From contig CAJUQN010000014.1 in NCBI GenBank assembly GCA_910588625.1, positions 1-54,125 of the forward strand: 54,125 nt of DNA, read 5' to 3'. Both the position numbers and the translations under genes were made by a program. The notes below the pieces were generated by a model. It ran no database searches. It was not told the DNA's origin and worked only from the letters and a program-made list of their open reading frames with translations. Positions 16,138 through 23,913 of the stretch are shown here, one piece after another; positions within the stretch are counted from its first letter, which is position 1; every line of letters starts with the position of its first letter. The stretch comes from an uncultured Oscillospiraceae bacterium. Its GTDB lineage: Bacteria; Bacillota; Clostridia; Oscillospirales; Oscillospiraceae.

Positions 16138-17055
16138 ATGGATAAAATACTTATAATCGACGACAGCCCGGTCCAGACCGGATTTCTGAGCTCGATTTTG
16201 CAGGAGGACTATGAGATCACCGCCTGCCACACCGCAGAGGAGGGTTTGAAGGAGGCCATGGAGGGGAACTACTCCCTGATTCTGCTGGACGTGGTCATGC
16301 CGGGGATGGACGGATTCCAGCTTCTCCAGGAGCTGAAGGCCGTCGAGGTGACCCGGTATGTGCCGGTGATTCTCATCACCAGCTTGTCCGCCGTTCAGTA
16401 TGAGGAACGGGGGCTTCTGCTGGGAGCAGTGGATTACGTGACCAAGCCCTTTAAGCCTGTCATCATCAAGGCCCGGGTGAACGCCCATATCCAGCTCTAC
16501 CGCTACCAGATGCAGTTCAAGGAGCAGGCCATGATAGACGGCCTCACCGGCGTGGCCAACCGGAGGCGGTATGAGGAGGGGAGCCGCGCCCGTTGGCGGG
16601 AGGCGGTCCGCTTTGGCTTGCCCTTTTCCATCTGTATGTTTGACATCGACAAGTTCAAGACGTACAACGATACCTTCGGCCATCAGGCGGGGGACAAGGC
16701 CATCGCCGCCGTGGCAAAAACGGTGTCCTCCTTTTTCCACCGCTCCACCGACCTGTTTGCCCGGTATGGCGGGGAGGAGTTTGTGGCAGTGTTTATGGGC
16801 AATGTGGCGGAGACCGCTTATGAGTTCATGAAAACCGCCCGTCAGGCGGTGGAGGAGCTGCACATCCCCCAGGCTGAGTCTGTGGGGCCTTGGCTGACCA
16901 TCAGCGTGGGGGGTGTTACGGTGCTCCCCAGGCAGGGGGACAACTACGACACCTGCCTGAAAATCGCGGACACCATGCTCTACGACGCCAAACGCTTTGG
17001 AAGAAACATGGTGGTGTGGTCCACTCCCACTGTGGAGCAGTGGCGGGAGAGGTAA
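16138..17055 (+). CDS. Response regulator with GGDEF domain (diguanylate cyclase)
   Basis: 305 residues from the ATG at 16138; an in-frame ATG at 16123 is also possible. The receiver domain (~1-120) has Asp51 ('LLDVVMPGMDG') and Lys in 'VTKPF'. The GGDEF domain (~135-300) has 'DIDKFKTYND', an intact 'GGEEF' active site, and an RxxD inhibitory site ('RSTD') five residues before it. It should therefore make cyclic di-GMP and be product-inhibited. Phosphorylation probably drives dimerisation, as in PleD-like proteins. The hybrid kinase upstream is the obvious candidate donor. Confidence 0.93.
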   Translation: MDKILIIDDSPVQTGFLSSILQEDYEITACHTAEEGLKEAMEGNYSLILLDVVMPGMDGFQLLQELKAVEVTRYVPVILITSLSAVQYEERGLLLGAVDYVTKPFKPVIIKARVNAHIQLYRYQMQFKEQAMIDGLTGVANRRRYEEGSRARWREAVRFGLPFSICMFDIDKFKTYNDTFGHQAGDKAIAAVAKTVSSFFHRSTDLFARYGGEEFVAVFMGNVAETAYEFMKTARQAVEELHIPQAESVGPWLTISVGGVTVLPRQGDNYDTCLKIADTMLYDAKRFGRNMVVWSTPTVEQWRER

Positions 17056-17188
17056 TCGTGACACATAGAAGCCGTCCGGCGTCAAGGGCGTTGCCATAAG
17101 AAAACATGGAAAAACCCAGTAAAATCAATGTTTTTTAAGGGTAGAGGAAAACGGGGCGGCGCAAATAAGTGAACAACAGCACAGAAAG

Positions 17189-17219
17189 CGGGCGATGTCG
17201 GCAAGACACCGCCCGTTTC
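17189..17219 (+). terminator. Terminator after the diguanylate cyclase
   Basis: GCGGGCGATGTC and GACACCGCCCG pair around a short loop, followed by TTTCT. From 17220 to 17395 I recognise nothing. Confidence 0.7.
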
Positions 17220-17395
17220 TGCGTCCCGGCCAGCGCCGCAGATTTTGTCACTTGCTACTTCCGTACTACGTTTCAGCGCAAAGTCACGCCGGGATATGCG
17301 AATAACTCTCCCAAACGGAAAATGGCGGAAATGCCTGAAAATCAAGGCCTTGCCACCATTTGCCAAGTTGCATAAGGTTAGGGCTGGAAATTGCA

Positions 17396-17430
17396 AAATA
17401 AATGCGGGGACCTCAGTCTGAGGTCCCCGC
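17396..17430 (-). terminator. Terminator of the zinc-ribbon/SH3 gene
   Basis: On the minus strand GCGGGGACCTCA pairs with TGAGGTCCCCGC and runs into ATTTATTTT. It lies 20 bases after the stop of the gene at 17451-18590. Confidence 0.85.
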
Positions 17431-17450
17431 ACAGCGCGTTGAAACGCTTG

Positions 17451-18590
17451 TCAGTTGGTCGAGATGTACTCGCCCCTGATATAGCCGGGGGTGGCCACGC
17501 CGCCTCTGCCGGAGAAGGTGATTTGATACCAGCCGTTGCCCGCGTCGGCCACCACCTGGACGGGGTTGCCGTTCACCAGGGTGGCAATCGCGGGGTTGGA
17601 CGTGCTGGGGTCGGGGCGCACGTTCAAGCCGCCATCGGCGTTTACGATGATACCGGAGCGCCCCACAGTGGGATTGCCGTTGCTGGGGGTCTGGGAGATA
17701 ACGGGAGCTGGGGTAGAAGGCGCCGGAGTAGAGGGTGCGGGAGCCGTAGTGGTGACCCCGGCGATGGTGGAGATGTAGTCGCCCATGATATAGCCGGTCT
17801 TGACGATATTGGTCCCACCGGAGTAGCTGATGTTATACCAGCCGTTGTCCGCCGGGGCGATCACGTTGATGGGGCTGCCGTTGACCAAGCTGTCCACCAC
17901 CTCATAAGAGATGCCTGGACCGGAACGCACCCGCAGACCGCTGCTGGCGTTGACCACGGTGGCCGGGGTCCCGGTAGTGACAGGCGTGGAAGGGGCGGCA
18001 GAGGGAGGCGCCGGATCAGCCGAGGGCTCCACAGGAGCGGTGACGTCGGGGCTGGGCTCGGCGCTGTAGATGGGAAGGCTGGGTTCCATGCTGGGCGGCG
18101 CGGAGATATCCACCGGAGCGCTGGACTCCTCCCTGCTGTCGTGGAGCTGGGGATAGATGTAGGTGAACACGATGATGAGCGCCGCCACGATGATGACCAG
18201 TGAGCACAGGAAGGTGATCAGGCGGGGCCAGTTGATGGGGGGCAGGTCGAAGCCGCCGCCCTCCTTGGGGGCGAGACGCTTGCCGCCCTTGGGCCGGGGG
18301 GTGTAGTAGTCCTCATCCTCCAGATCTTCGTCGAAGGCGTCCTGTCCGTCAAACACGTAGGTGTCATCCATGGTGTCGCGGTCGTCCCGTCGGCTCCGGT
18401 CTTGGCCTTGGTCACGAGCGGGGGGCGGGGTGGGGATGTAACGGGAACTGGATTTGGGGTCCGCCCTGCCAGAGGTCCGCCGGGGATCATTGCGGGCGCC
18501 GCAGAAGGGACAGCTCCGATAGGTGGAGCTATAGTCCTCGCCGCAGGCTTCGCAGTGAATCAACGTATCTTGAGAAGGCTTGGGAGCCAT
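17451..18590 (-). CDS. Zinc-ribbon membrane protein with two extracellular SH3 domains
   Basis: 379 residues. A cytoplasmic zinc ribbon has Cys13, 16, 27 and 30. A charged disordered stretch follows, then one membrane helix (~125-147, 'LITFLCSLVIIVAALIIVF') and a Pro/Ser/Ala-rich outside linker. Two bacterial SH3 (SH3b) repeats occupy ~210-268 and ~305-375, each with 'GL.VR..P', 'VNG.P..V', 'NGWY.I' and 'GYI.G.YIS'. SH3b domains usually bind peptidoglycan or surface peptides, so it may link the cell wall to a cytoplasmic partner. No enzyme domain is present. The gene stands alone with its own promoter and terminator. Confidence 0.8.
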   Translation of the reverse strand: MAPKPSQDTLIHCEACGEDYSSTYRSCPFCGARNDPRRTSGRADPKSSSRYIPTPPPARDQGQDRSRRDDRDTMDDTYVFDGQDAFDEDLEDEDYYTPRPKGGKRLAPKEGGGFDLPPINWPRLITFLCSLVIIVAALIIVFTYIYPQLHDSREESSAPVDISAPPSMEPSLPIYSAEPSPDVTAPVEPSADPAPPSAAPSTPVTTGTPATVVNASSGLRVRSGPGISYEVVDSLVNGSPINVIAPADNGWYNISYSGGTNIVKTGYIMGDYISTIAGVTTTAPAPSTPAPSTPAPVISQTPSNGNPTVGRSGIIVNADGGLNVRPDPSTSNPAIATLVNGNPVQVVADAGNGWYQITFSGRGGVATPGYIRGEYISTN

Positions 18591-18640
18591 ATCGGGATTC
18601 CTCCTTGGGTAAAAACTCGAAATTTGTCGCGTACTCCCTT

Positions 18641-18669
18641 ATTTTACACGGCTTTTCTTCTTTCGTCAA
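18641..18669 (-). promoter_or_regulatory. Sigma-A promoter of the zinc-ribbon/SH3 gene
   Basis: Minus strand: TTGACG, a 17-base spacer, then TAAAAT, about 50 bases before the ATG at 18590. Confidence 0.75.
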
Positions 18670-18747
18670 TCCTTTTTCTGTATCGGTTCTGCAATCTTTA
18701 TGTTAACTTGACATGAATGCCGAAACACTGCTCCGCGGCGGCCTGGG

Positions 18748-18776
18748 TTGACAGGACGGACGGGGTATCGTATCAT
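18748..18776 (+). promoter_or_regulatory. Sigma-A promoter of the barnase-barstar pair
   Basis: A perfect TTGACA, a 17-base spacer, then TATCAT. It lies 67 bases before the ATG of the lipoprotein RNase. Confidence 0.75.
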
Positions 18777-18843
18777 ATTCACGGTCATGGTCCGGCGCGG
18801 CCCTTTGGGTGCGCCTATTTTGGGATGAAATTGAGGGATACTT

Positions 18844-19437
18844 ATGTTAAAACGGCTTTCCGCCCTCCTGCTGGCCTTGGTATGGGCGTTGATGCTGTCC
18901 GCCTGCGGCGGTACGGATGGTTTTGTATTTACAGAGGGGACAGCCTCCATCCCCGGCGCATCCGCTTTGGAGGAGAGCGCCCCAGTTGAGGAGCCCGGCT
19001 CGCCCGCTGAGACAGAACAGGCGGAGTCCGAGCCGTCGGAAACCCAGGCATCTGAGACCCAGAGTTCGGAAGGCAGGGGCGCGGCGGTCACTGAGGACGG
19101 CTGGTACAGTTCCAAAGAGGATGTGGCGCTGTACATTCACCTCTACGGCCATTTGCCTGACAATTATGTCACCAAACGAGAGGCCCAGGACAAGGGGTGG
19201 TCCGGCGGCAGTGTGGAGCGCTACACCGGAGCGGGTACCGCCATTGGAGGAAGCCGCTTCGGCAACTACGAGGGCCTGTTGCCGGAGAAGGAGGGACGTT
19301 CCTACACCGAATGCGACATCGACACGGTGGGGACCAGCTCCCGGGGGGCCAAGCGGATCGTATTCTCCAACGACGGGCTGATCTACTACACCGGAGACCA
19401 TTACGCCAGCTTTGAGCTGCTTTACGGGGAGGAATGA
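18844..19437 (+). CDS. Barnase-like ribonuclease, predicted lipoprotein
   Basis: 197 residues. A lipoprotein signal ends in 'LSAC' (Cys21), followed by an acidic, Ser/Glu-rich linker (~25-80). The rest is a barnase-type guanyl-preferring RNase: 'YGHLPDNYVTKREAQDKGW', 'GTAIGGSRFGNYEGLLP', 'KRIVFSNDGLIYYTGDHY'. The catalytic residues of barnase are in place: Glu143 (base), Arg171 and His186 (acid). It should be exported and anchored on the outer face of the membrane, acting on external RNA or on competitors. Its stop overlaps the barstar start (ATGA). Confidence 0.9.
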   Translation: MLKRLSALLLALVWALMLSACGGTDGFVFTEGTASIPGASALEESAPVEEPGSPAETEQAESEPSETQASETQSSEGRGAAVTEDGWYSSKEDVALYIHLYGHLPDNYVTKREAQDKGWSGGSVERYTGAGTAIGGSRFGNYEGLLPEKEGRSYTECDIDTVGTSSRGAKRIVFSNDGLIYYTGDHYASFELLYGEE

Positions 19438-19703
19438 CCGTGGAGACGATCTGTCTGGACGGCAGCCGCCTGAAAAACCGGGACGAGGCCATGGAGCTGC
19501 TGGGGCAGGCGCTGGTTCTCCCGGAGTGGTGGGGGAGAAACCTGGACGCCCTCCACGACTGCCTGACCGGCCTGGGCCGTCCAATACTGCTGGAGCTATG
19601 CGGACGCTCAGAGCTGGAAACCACTTCCTTTGGCCGGGGGCTTTTACGGGTATTACAGGACTCAGCGGCGGAGGCCCCTTGGCTGGAGTTGAAAACAGAC
19701 TGA
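19434..19703 (+). CDS. Barstar-family RNase inhibitor
   Basis: 89 residues, starting in an ATGA overlap with the RNase gene. It has the barstar pattern 'LPEWWGRNLDALHDCL...RPILLEL', in which an acidic helix plugs the barnase active site, and a C-terminal helix 'FGRGLLRVLQDSA'. It has no signal peptide and stays in the cytoplasm to neutralise RNase before export. Coupled translation keeps the two in step. A bidirectional hairpin follows. Confidence 0.92.
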   Translation: MTVETICLDGSRLKNRDEAMELLGQALVLPEWWGRNLDALHDCLTGLGRPILLELCGRSELETTSFGRGLLRVLQDSAAEAPWLELKTD

Positions 19704-19710
19704 CAAAAGG

Positions 19711-19740
19711 GAAGCGCCCCCGCGATTGCGGAGGCGCTTC
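19711..19740. terminator. Bidirectional terminator between convergent genes
   Basis: GAAGCGCC and GGCGCTTC pair around a GC-rich loop. It lies between the barstar stop and the convergent 63-aa gene's stop. The minus-strand exit ends in CCCTTTTGTC. Confidence 0.65.
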
Positions 19741-19742
19741 TA

Positions 19743-19934
19743 TTACAGTTCAGGGGAGTGGAACAGGTCCGGGTCCTGCCAGTAATCCAGATCGTTACCC
19801 GCTCTGGGGGGCGTGGACTGGGGGCCGGGCTGCATACGCCCAGCCACCAGGCTGGACAGGTCCTCATAGGGAGGGGGACGGTACTGAGGGTCCCGGGCCG
19901 CCCGCTCCCGGTCGTCGGTCTTTTCACGCTTCAT
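19743..19934 (-). CDS. Small hypothetical protein
   Basis: 63 residues, hydrophilic and Pro-rich: 'REKTDDRERAARDPQYRPPP', then 'GNDLDYWQDPDLF'. A strong GGAGGGA site precedes the ATG, so it is likely translated. There is no signal, membrane segment or known domain. It is followed on the same strand by the shared terminator. I do not recognise the family. Confidence 0.55.
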   Translation of the reverse strand: MKREKTDDRERAARDPQYRPPPYEDLSSLVAGRMQPGPQSTPPRAGNDLDYWQDPDLFHSPEL

Positions 19935-19993
19935 GATATTCCCTCCTTCAAACGAGAAGCGGAGGACGCTTCCGCCCTCCGCTTCCGCCCAAC

Positions 19994-20149
19994 TCAGTAG
20001 CCCCGGTTGTTGCTCCGGTTCTCGGCGTTGTTGGAGTCCTTTTTGTTCTGGTTGTTCTGCTGATTCTTATTCTGAGAGTTCTGCTGATTGCGGTTCTGGC
20101 CGTTCTGCTGATTCTTGTTTTCCATGTTGTTGGAATTGCGGTTATCCAT
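19994..20149 (-). CDS. Asn/Gln-rich mini-protein
   Basis: 51 residues from the ATG at 20149, which has an AGGTGA site. It is built almost only of Asn, Gln, Lys, Arg and Ser in short imperfect repeats ('NKNQQN', 'NRNQQN', 'NKNQQN'). Composition alone suggests a disordered or self-associating peptide. Small Asn-rich proteins are known among sporulation products of Firmicutes, but that link is only a suggestion here. It lies upstream of and divergent to nrdR. Confidence 0.55.
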   Translation of the reverse strand: MDNRNSNNMENKNQQNGQNRNQQNSQNKNQQNNQNKKDSNNAENRSNNRGY

Positions 20150-20318
20150 GATTATCACCTCACGCAGGACAGTATGCCACGGTTTTTCTCCGGTTATACA
20201 GGCTGGAAAATTTTTTAAAAAAAGGATACCCATTTATGATACTATATGTTATAATATAAATAGCTGATTACAGCCACAGCTCAGCCCGTCAATATCAAGA
20301 GAGAGGATGGATGCTGTA

Positions 20319-20774
20319 ATGAAATGCCCGTACTGTGCCCATTTGGAGAGCAAGGTGGTGGACTCCCGGCCCGCCGACGAGGGGAGCAGCATCCGCCGCC
20401 GCCGGGAATGCCTGTCCTGCCGCAAACGCTTTACCACCTACGAGATTATGGAAAGCCTGCCTTTGCTGGTCATCAAGCGGGATGGCAGCCGCCAGGCATT
20501 TGACAAAAACAAGCTGATGGGCAGTATGCTCAAGGCTTGCGAAAAGCGCTCGGTGCCCATGTCCACCTTGGAAAAACTGGCCAGTGAGATCGAGCAGTCC
20601 CTGCAAAACGAGATGGAGCGGGAGGTGCCCAGCACTGAGATCGGCGAGCTGGTTATGGAAAAGCTGAAGGATGTGGACGAGGTGTCCTATGTGCGCTTCG
20701 CCTCCGTCTACCGCCAGTTTAAGGATATCAACACCTTCATGGCGGAGCTCACCAAACTGCTGGAGGAAAAATAG
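20319..20774 (+). CDS. nrdR: Transcriptional repressor NrdR
   Basis: 151 residues from the ATG at 20319, which puts the family's MKCPYC at the N-terminus; an in-frame ATG at 20307 lies inside the ribosome site. The zinc ribbon uses Cys3, 6, 31 and 34 with the basic 'IRRRREC' in between. An ATP-cone domain (~46-136) senses ATP/dATP. NrdR represses ribonucleotide reductase genes when dATP is high. A TATAAT at 20250-20255 is the likely -10; no good -35 is visible. A terminator follows. Confidence 0.96.
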   Translation: MKCPYCAHLESKVVDSRPADEGSSIRRRRECLSCRKRFTTYEIMESLPLLVIKRDGSRQAFDKNKLMGSMLKACEKRSVPMSTLEKLASEIEQSLQNEMEREVPSTEIGELVMEKLKDVDEVSYVRFASVYRQFKDINTFMAELTKLLEEK

Positions 20775-20780
20775 ACCAAG

Positions 20781-20806
20781 GCCCGCCGGCTCCCCGGCGG
20801 GCTTTT
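20781..20806 (+). terminator. Terminator after nrdR
   Basis: GCCCGCCGG, a short loop, CCGGCGGGC, then TTTTGT. Confidence 0.85.
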
Positions 20807-20921
20807 GTATGGTTTTACAGTTCGGGCAGTCGGAAAAGATCAAAAATTAGCAGTCTCGCCTTTTGATTGTGAACGAGAAATGAATTTTTCCCTTCCAACT
20901 CAAATTTTTTGAAATTAGGGG

Positions 20922-20950
20922 TTGATTTTTTCTGGCAAAGGAGTTATTAT
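20922..20950 (+). promoter_or_regulatory. groESL promoter
   Basis: TTGATT, a 17-base spacer, then TATTAT. The predicted start is near 20957, just before the CIRCE element. Confidence 0.85.
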
Positions 20951-20961
20951 CATACTCGAAG

Positions 20962-20988
20962 TTAGCACTCGAGCAAAAGGAGTGCTAA
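20962..20988 (+). promoter_or_regulatory. CIRCE operator (HrcA binding site)
   Basis: A perfect 9-9-9 inverted repeat: TTAGCACTC, nine bases, GAGTGCTAA. This is the HrcA heat-shock operator. It sits right after the predicted transcription start, so HrcA would block groESL until heat stress. Confidence 0.97.
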
Positions 20989-21039
20989 CCACGACAAATC
21001 GTTTATACGTATATCTAAATATATAAGGAGGAACCAACA

Positions 21040-21324
21040 ATGAATCTCAAACCCCTGTCTGACCGCGTCATCCTCAAGGCCCTGGAAGCCGAGGAGAAAA
21101 CCAAGGGCGGCATCATCCTTACCGCCAACGCCAAGGAAAAGCCCGAGATGGCCGAAGTGGTGGCCGTGGGTCCCGGCGGCACGGTGGACGGCAAGGAGGT
21201 CGTCATGACTGTAAAGCCCGGCGACAAGGTGCTGACCAGCAAGTATTCCGGCACCGAGGTCAAGGTGGACGGCGAGGAGTACACCATCGTCCGTCAGAAC
21301 GACATCCTGGCGATTGTCGAGTAA
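21040..21324 (+). CDS. groES: Co-chaperonin GroES
   Basis: 94 residues, normal length. It has the family start 'LKPLSDRVILK', a mobile loop ('EEKTKGGIILT') that contacts GroEL, and the roof motif 'VVAVGPGG'. It caps the GroEL barrel during ATP-driven protein folding in the cytoplasm. An AAGGAGG site precedes the ATG. It is first in a two-gene operon under CIRCE control, 40 bases before groEL. Confidence 0.98.
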   Translation: MNLKPLSDRVILKALEAEEKTKGGIILTANAKEKPEMAEVVAVGPGGTVDGKEVVMTVKPGDKVLTSKYSGTEVKVDGEEYTIVRQNDILAIVE

Positions 21325-21364
21325 CGGAAGTTAACACATCTCAAAATTTTGGAGGTAATGCGAT

Positions 21365-22990
21365 ATGTCTAAAATCATCTGCTATGGCGAGGAGGCCCGC
21401 CACGCGCTGGAGCGGGGCGTCAACCAACTGGCCGACACCGTCAAGATCACCATGGGTCCCAAGGGCCGCAATGTGGTGCTGGACAAGAAGTTCGGCACGC
21501 CCCTCATCACCAACGACGGCGTGACCATCGCCAAGGAGATCGAGCTGTCCGACCCGTTTGAGAATATGGGGGCTCAGATCGTCAAGGAGGTCTCCACCAA
21601 GACCAACGACGTGGCCGGCGACGGCACCACCACCGCCACCCTGCTGGCCCAGGCCATCATCCGGGAGGGCCTGAAGAACCTGGCCGCCGGGGCCAACCCC
21701 ATGGTCATGAAGAAGGGCATCTCCAAGGCCACCGACGCCGCCATCGAAGCCATCAAGGGCCACTCCAAGCCTGTATCCGGCACCTCCGACATCGCCCGCG
21801 TAGGCGCCATCTCCTCCTCCGATGAGGCCATCGGCACCCTGATCGCCGAGGCCATGGAGAAGGTTAGCCACGACGGTGTTATCACCGTGGAGGAGTCCAA
21901 GACCGCCGAGACCTACTCCGAGGTCGTGGAGGGTATGCAGCTGGACCGGGGCTACATTACCCCCTATATGGTCACCGACACCGAGAAGATGGAGGCCGTG
22001 CTGGATGACGCCCTCATCTTGCTCACCGATAAGAAGATTTCCTCCATCCAAGACCTGCTGCCCATTTTGGAGCAGGTGGCCCAGTCCGGCCGCCGTCTGC
22101 TGATCGTAGCCGAGGACGTGGAGGGCGACGCCCTGTCCACCCTGCTGGTGAACAAGCTGCGCGGCACCCTGAACGTGTGCTGCATCAAGGCCCCCGGCTT
22201 CGGCGACCGCCGCAAGGAGATGCTGGAGGACATCGCCATCCTCACCGGCGGCACCGTGATCTCCTCCGACCTGGGCATGGAGGTCAAGGAGGCTACCATG
22301 GATATGCTGGGTAAGGCCCGCCAGGTGAAGGTCCAGAAGGAGAACACCATCATCGTGGACGGCGAGGGTTCCTCTGACGCCATCTCCGCCCGGGTGGGCC
22401 AGATTCGCAAGGCCATCGAGACCACCACCTCCGACTACGACAAGGAGAAGCTCCAGGAGCGCTTGGCCAAGCTGGCCGGCGGCGTGGCTATCATCCGCGT
22501 GGGCGCCGCCACCGAAGCCGAGATGAAGGAGAAGAAGCTGCGCATCGAGGATGCGCTGAACGCCACCCGCGCCGCTGTGGAAGAGGGCATCGTGGCCGGC
22601 GGCGGCGCCGCTTATGTGGACGCCATCCCCGCCGTAGAGAAGTTGGTGGGCGCCCTGGAGGGTGACGAGAAGACCGGCGCCAACATCGTGGCCAAGGCCC
22701 TGGCCGAGCCCATGAAGCAGATTGCCGCCAATGCGGGCATCGACGGCTCCGTAGTGCTGGAGCGGGTGAAGTCCGCCGGCAAGACCGGCTACGGCTTCGA
22801 TGCCTACAAGGAGGAGTACTGCGACATGATCTCCTCCGGCATCGTGGACCCCACCAAGGTGACCCGCTCCGCTCTGGAGAACGCTGCCTCCGTGGCCGCC
22901 GTGCTGCTGACCACCGAGTCCCTGGTGGCGGATAAGCCCGAGCCTCCCGCTCCCGCCGCCCCCGCCGCGCCCGACATGGGGATGTACTAA
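21365..22990 (+). CDS. groEL: Chaperonin GroEL
   Basis: 541 residues, full length. Marks include 'ITMGPKGRNVVLDKKFG', the ATP-site 'GDGTTTATLLAQ' and 'EEGIVAGGGAAYVDA'. It forms the double-ring chamber that folds proteins with GroES. The C-terminus is unusual: instead of the common Gly-Gly-Met repeat tail it ends in Pro/Ala-rich sequence and 'PDMGMY'. It is in an operon with groES and ends at a strong terminator. Confidence 0.98.
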   Translation: MSKIICYGEEARHALERGVNQLADTVKITMGPKGRNVVLDKKFGTPLITNDGVTIAKEIELSDPFENMGAQIVKEVSTKTNDVAGDGTTTATLLAQAIIREGLKNLAAGANPMVMKKGISKATDAAIEAIKGHSKPVSGTSDIARVGAISSSDEAIGTLIAEAMEKVSHDGVITVEESKTAETYSEVVEGMQLDRGYITPYMVTDTEKMEAVLDDALILLTDKKISSIQDLLPILEQVAQSGRRLLIVAEDVEGDALSTLLVNKLRGTLNVCCIKAPGFGDRRKEMLEDIAILTGGTVISSDLGMEVKEATMDMLGKARQVKVQKENTIIVDGEGSSDAISARVGQIRKAIETTTSDYDKEKLQERLAKLAGGVAIIRVGAATEAEMKEKKLRIEDALNATRAAVEEGIVAGGGAAYVDAIPAVEKLVGALEGDEKTGANIVAKALAEPMKQIAANAGIDGSVVLERVKSAGKTGYGFDAYKEEYCDMISSGIVDPTKVTRSALENAASVAAVLLTTESLVADKPEPPAPAAPAAPDMGMY

Positions 22991-23009
22991 TTCGAGAGAA
23001 AATCTGAAG

Positions 23010-23043
23010 AAACCCCCGCAGTCAGCGACTGCGGGGGTTTTTG
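23010..23043 (+). terminator. Terminator of groESL
   Basis: AAACCCCCGCAGTC pairs with GACTGCGGGGGTTT, followed by a short T-run. Confidence 0.92.
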
Positions 23044-23153
23044 TCAATCGCCGGAAGCATCATAATGCGCCTATACAGCTGACGGAAGCTCGTCATAAGA
23101 TCGTCTAAGAATTGGCCTGCCAATCAAAAAGCGATTTATTTGTAGCTTTCTTC

Positions 23154-23182
23154 TTGACAGCCGGATTGGAATGTGATATATT
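23154..23182 (+). promoter_or_regulatory. Sigma-A promoter of the DUF3796/XRE pair
   Basis: Consensus TTGACA, a 17-base spacer, then TATATT, 64 bases before the ATG at 23246. Confidence 0.8.
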
Positions 23183-23220
23183 TATCCCATCAAGAGAGAA
23201 ATACATCTCGAGATAAATAT
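23178..23220 (+). promoter_or_regulatory. Candidate operator overlapping the -10 region
   Basis: ATATTTATC (23178-23186) and GATAAATAT (23212-23220) are exact inverted copies flanking the predicted start. A palindrome ATCTCGAGAT lies at 23205-23214. The XRE regulator encoded second in the operon is the natural candidate to bind here. No binding data are visible. Confidence 0.4.
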
Positions 23221-23245
23221 GTCTTACCCATTGGAGGGATCTGTC

Positions 23246-23911
23246 ATGAAAAAATCTAACGGAAAGCTTACTGTTATCTTGGGCGTGATCGTGGTCCTGC
23301 TGCTGGCGGCGGCGAGCTGGTACTCCATCACCTTCAACGACTGGCGGCTGGTGGCGCCCATGGACCGCTATGCGTTCCAGCCCAGCGACTTGCCCATGCT
23401 CGCCTCCATTGGCCTGTTGGTGCTGTACTGCTTCTATCTGATGGCCCTGCTCATCAGGGCCATCATCGCAAGCAAGCAGAGGCAGGTGATTTCCAAAACC
23501 ACCCGAAAACTGAATCCCAGGCTGGGCCTGCTGGGCTTTGCCGGGTTCTTTGGCCTGTTGGGATTCTGGACTTACAGCGCATATCAGGTGGTTTTTCCCT
23601 TCGTTTTCTTTGCATTTTTTGGCTTTTTCGGCTTCTTTTACGAGGGCAAAATGTCCAACACCCTGATGGACGAACGCTTTGAGGAAAACCGTATGCGGGC
23701 CGAGCTGTCGGCCCACCGGGTGATGGGGGGCGCTGTATTCCTGACGCTGCTCCTGCTGGGCCAGGGGGCCCTGCTGGGCAGTCTGGAATTCACACTCATT
23801 GCCGTGCTGGTCGCGCTCTCACTGGCCGTGGCCCTGGACCTGTTTCTCAGCGAATACCTGCTCTACCGCTATGACCACGACGACCGGCTGAACGCGGATG
23901 GGGAGGCCTGA
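23246..23911 (+). CDS. DUF3796 family membrane protein
   Basis: 221 residues from the ATG at 23246, preceded by TTGGAGGG. Six hydrophobic segments are visible. The family core is 'KLNPRLGLLGFAGFFGLLGF' followed by a Phe-rich segment and 'YEGKMSNTLMDERF'. DUF3796 proteins are typically encoded beside a small XRE regulator, as here (next gene 2 bases on). Their role is unknown; they may be immunity-like or stress-related membrane proteins. The pair forms an operon under a strong promoter. Confidence 0.8.
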   Translation: MKKSNGKLTVILGVIVVLLLAAASWYSITFNDWRLVAPMDRYAFQPSDLPMLASIGLLVLYCFYLMALLIRAIIASKQRQVISKTTRKLNPRLGLLGFAGFFGLLGFWTYSAYQVVFPFVFFAFFGFFGFFYEGKMSNTLMDERFEENRMRAELSAHRVMGGAVFLTLLLLGQGALLGSLEFTLIAVLVALSLAVALDLFLSEYLLYRYDHDDRLNADGEA

Positions 23912-23913
23912 CC

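Noticed and set aside
17220..17395. Possible attachment site or small RNA between the two terminators
   Set aside because: There is no repeat, promoter or stable fold that I can defend; left as unassigned.
17680..17760. Short direct repeats in the SH3 protein linker, considered as a CRISPR-like or tandem array
   Set aside because: They encode an in-frame Ala/Pro/Ser-Thr-Pro linker and have no spacers. No CRISPR array was seen anywhere in the window.
17391..18203. A long open frame opposite the zinc-ribbon/SH3 gene
   Set aside because: It is the shadow of a GC-rich gene on the other strand: no ribosome site, and Gly/Arg/His-rich composition.
21341..23047. A 568-codon minus-strand frame opposite groEL
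   Set aside because: It is antisense to an unmistakable groEL and has the His/Gly/Leu-rich composition of a reverse-strand shadow.
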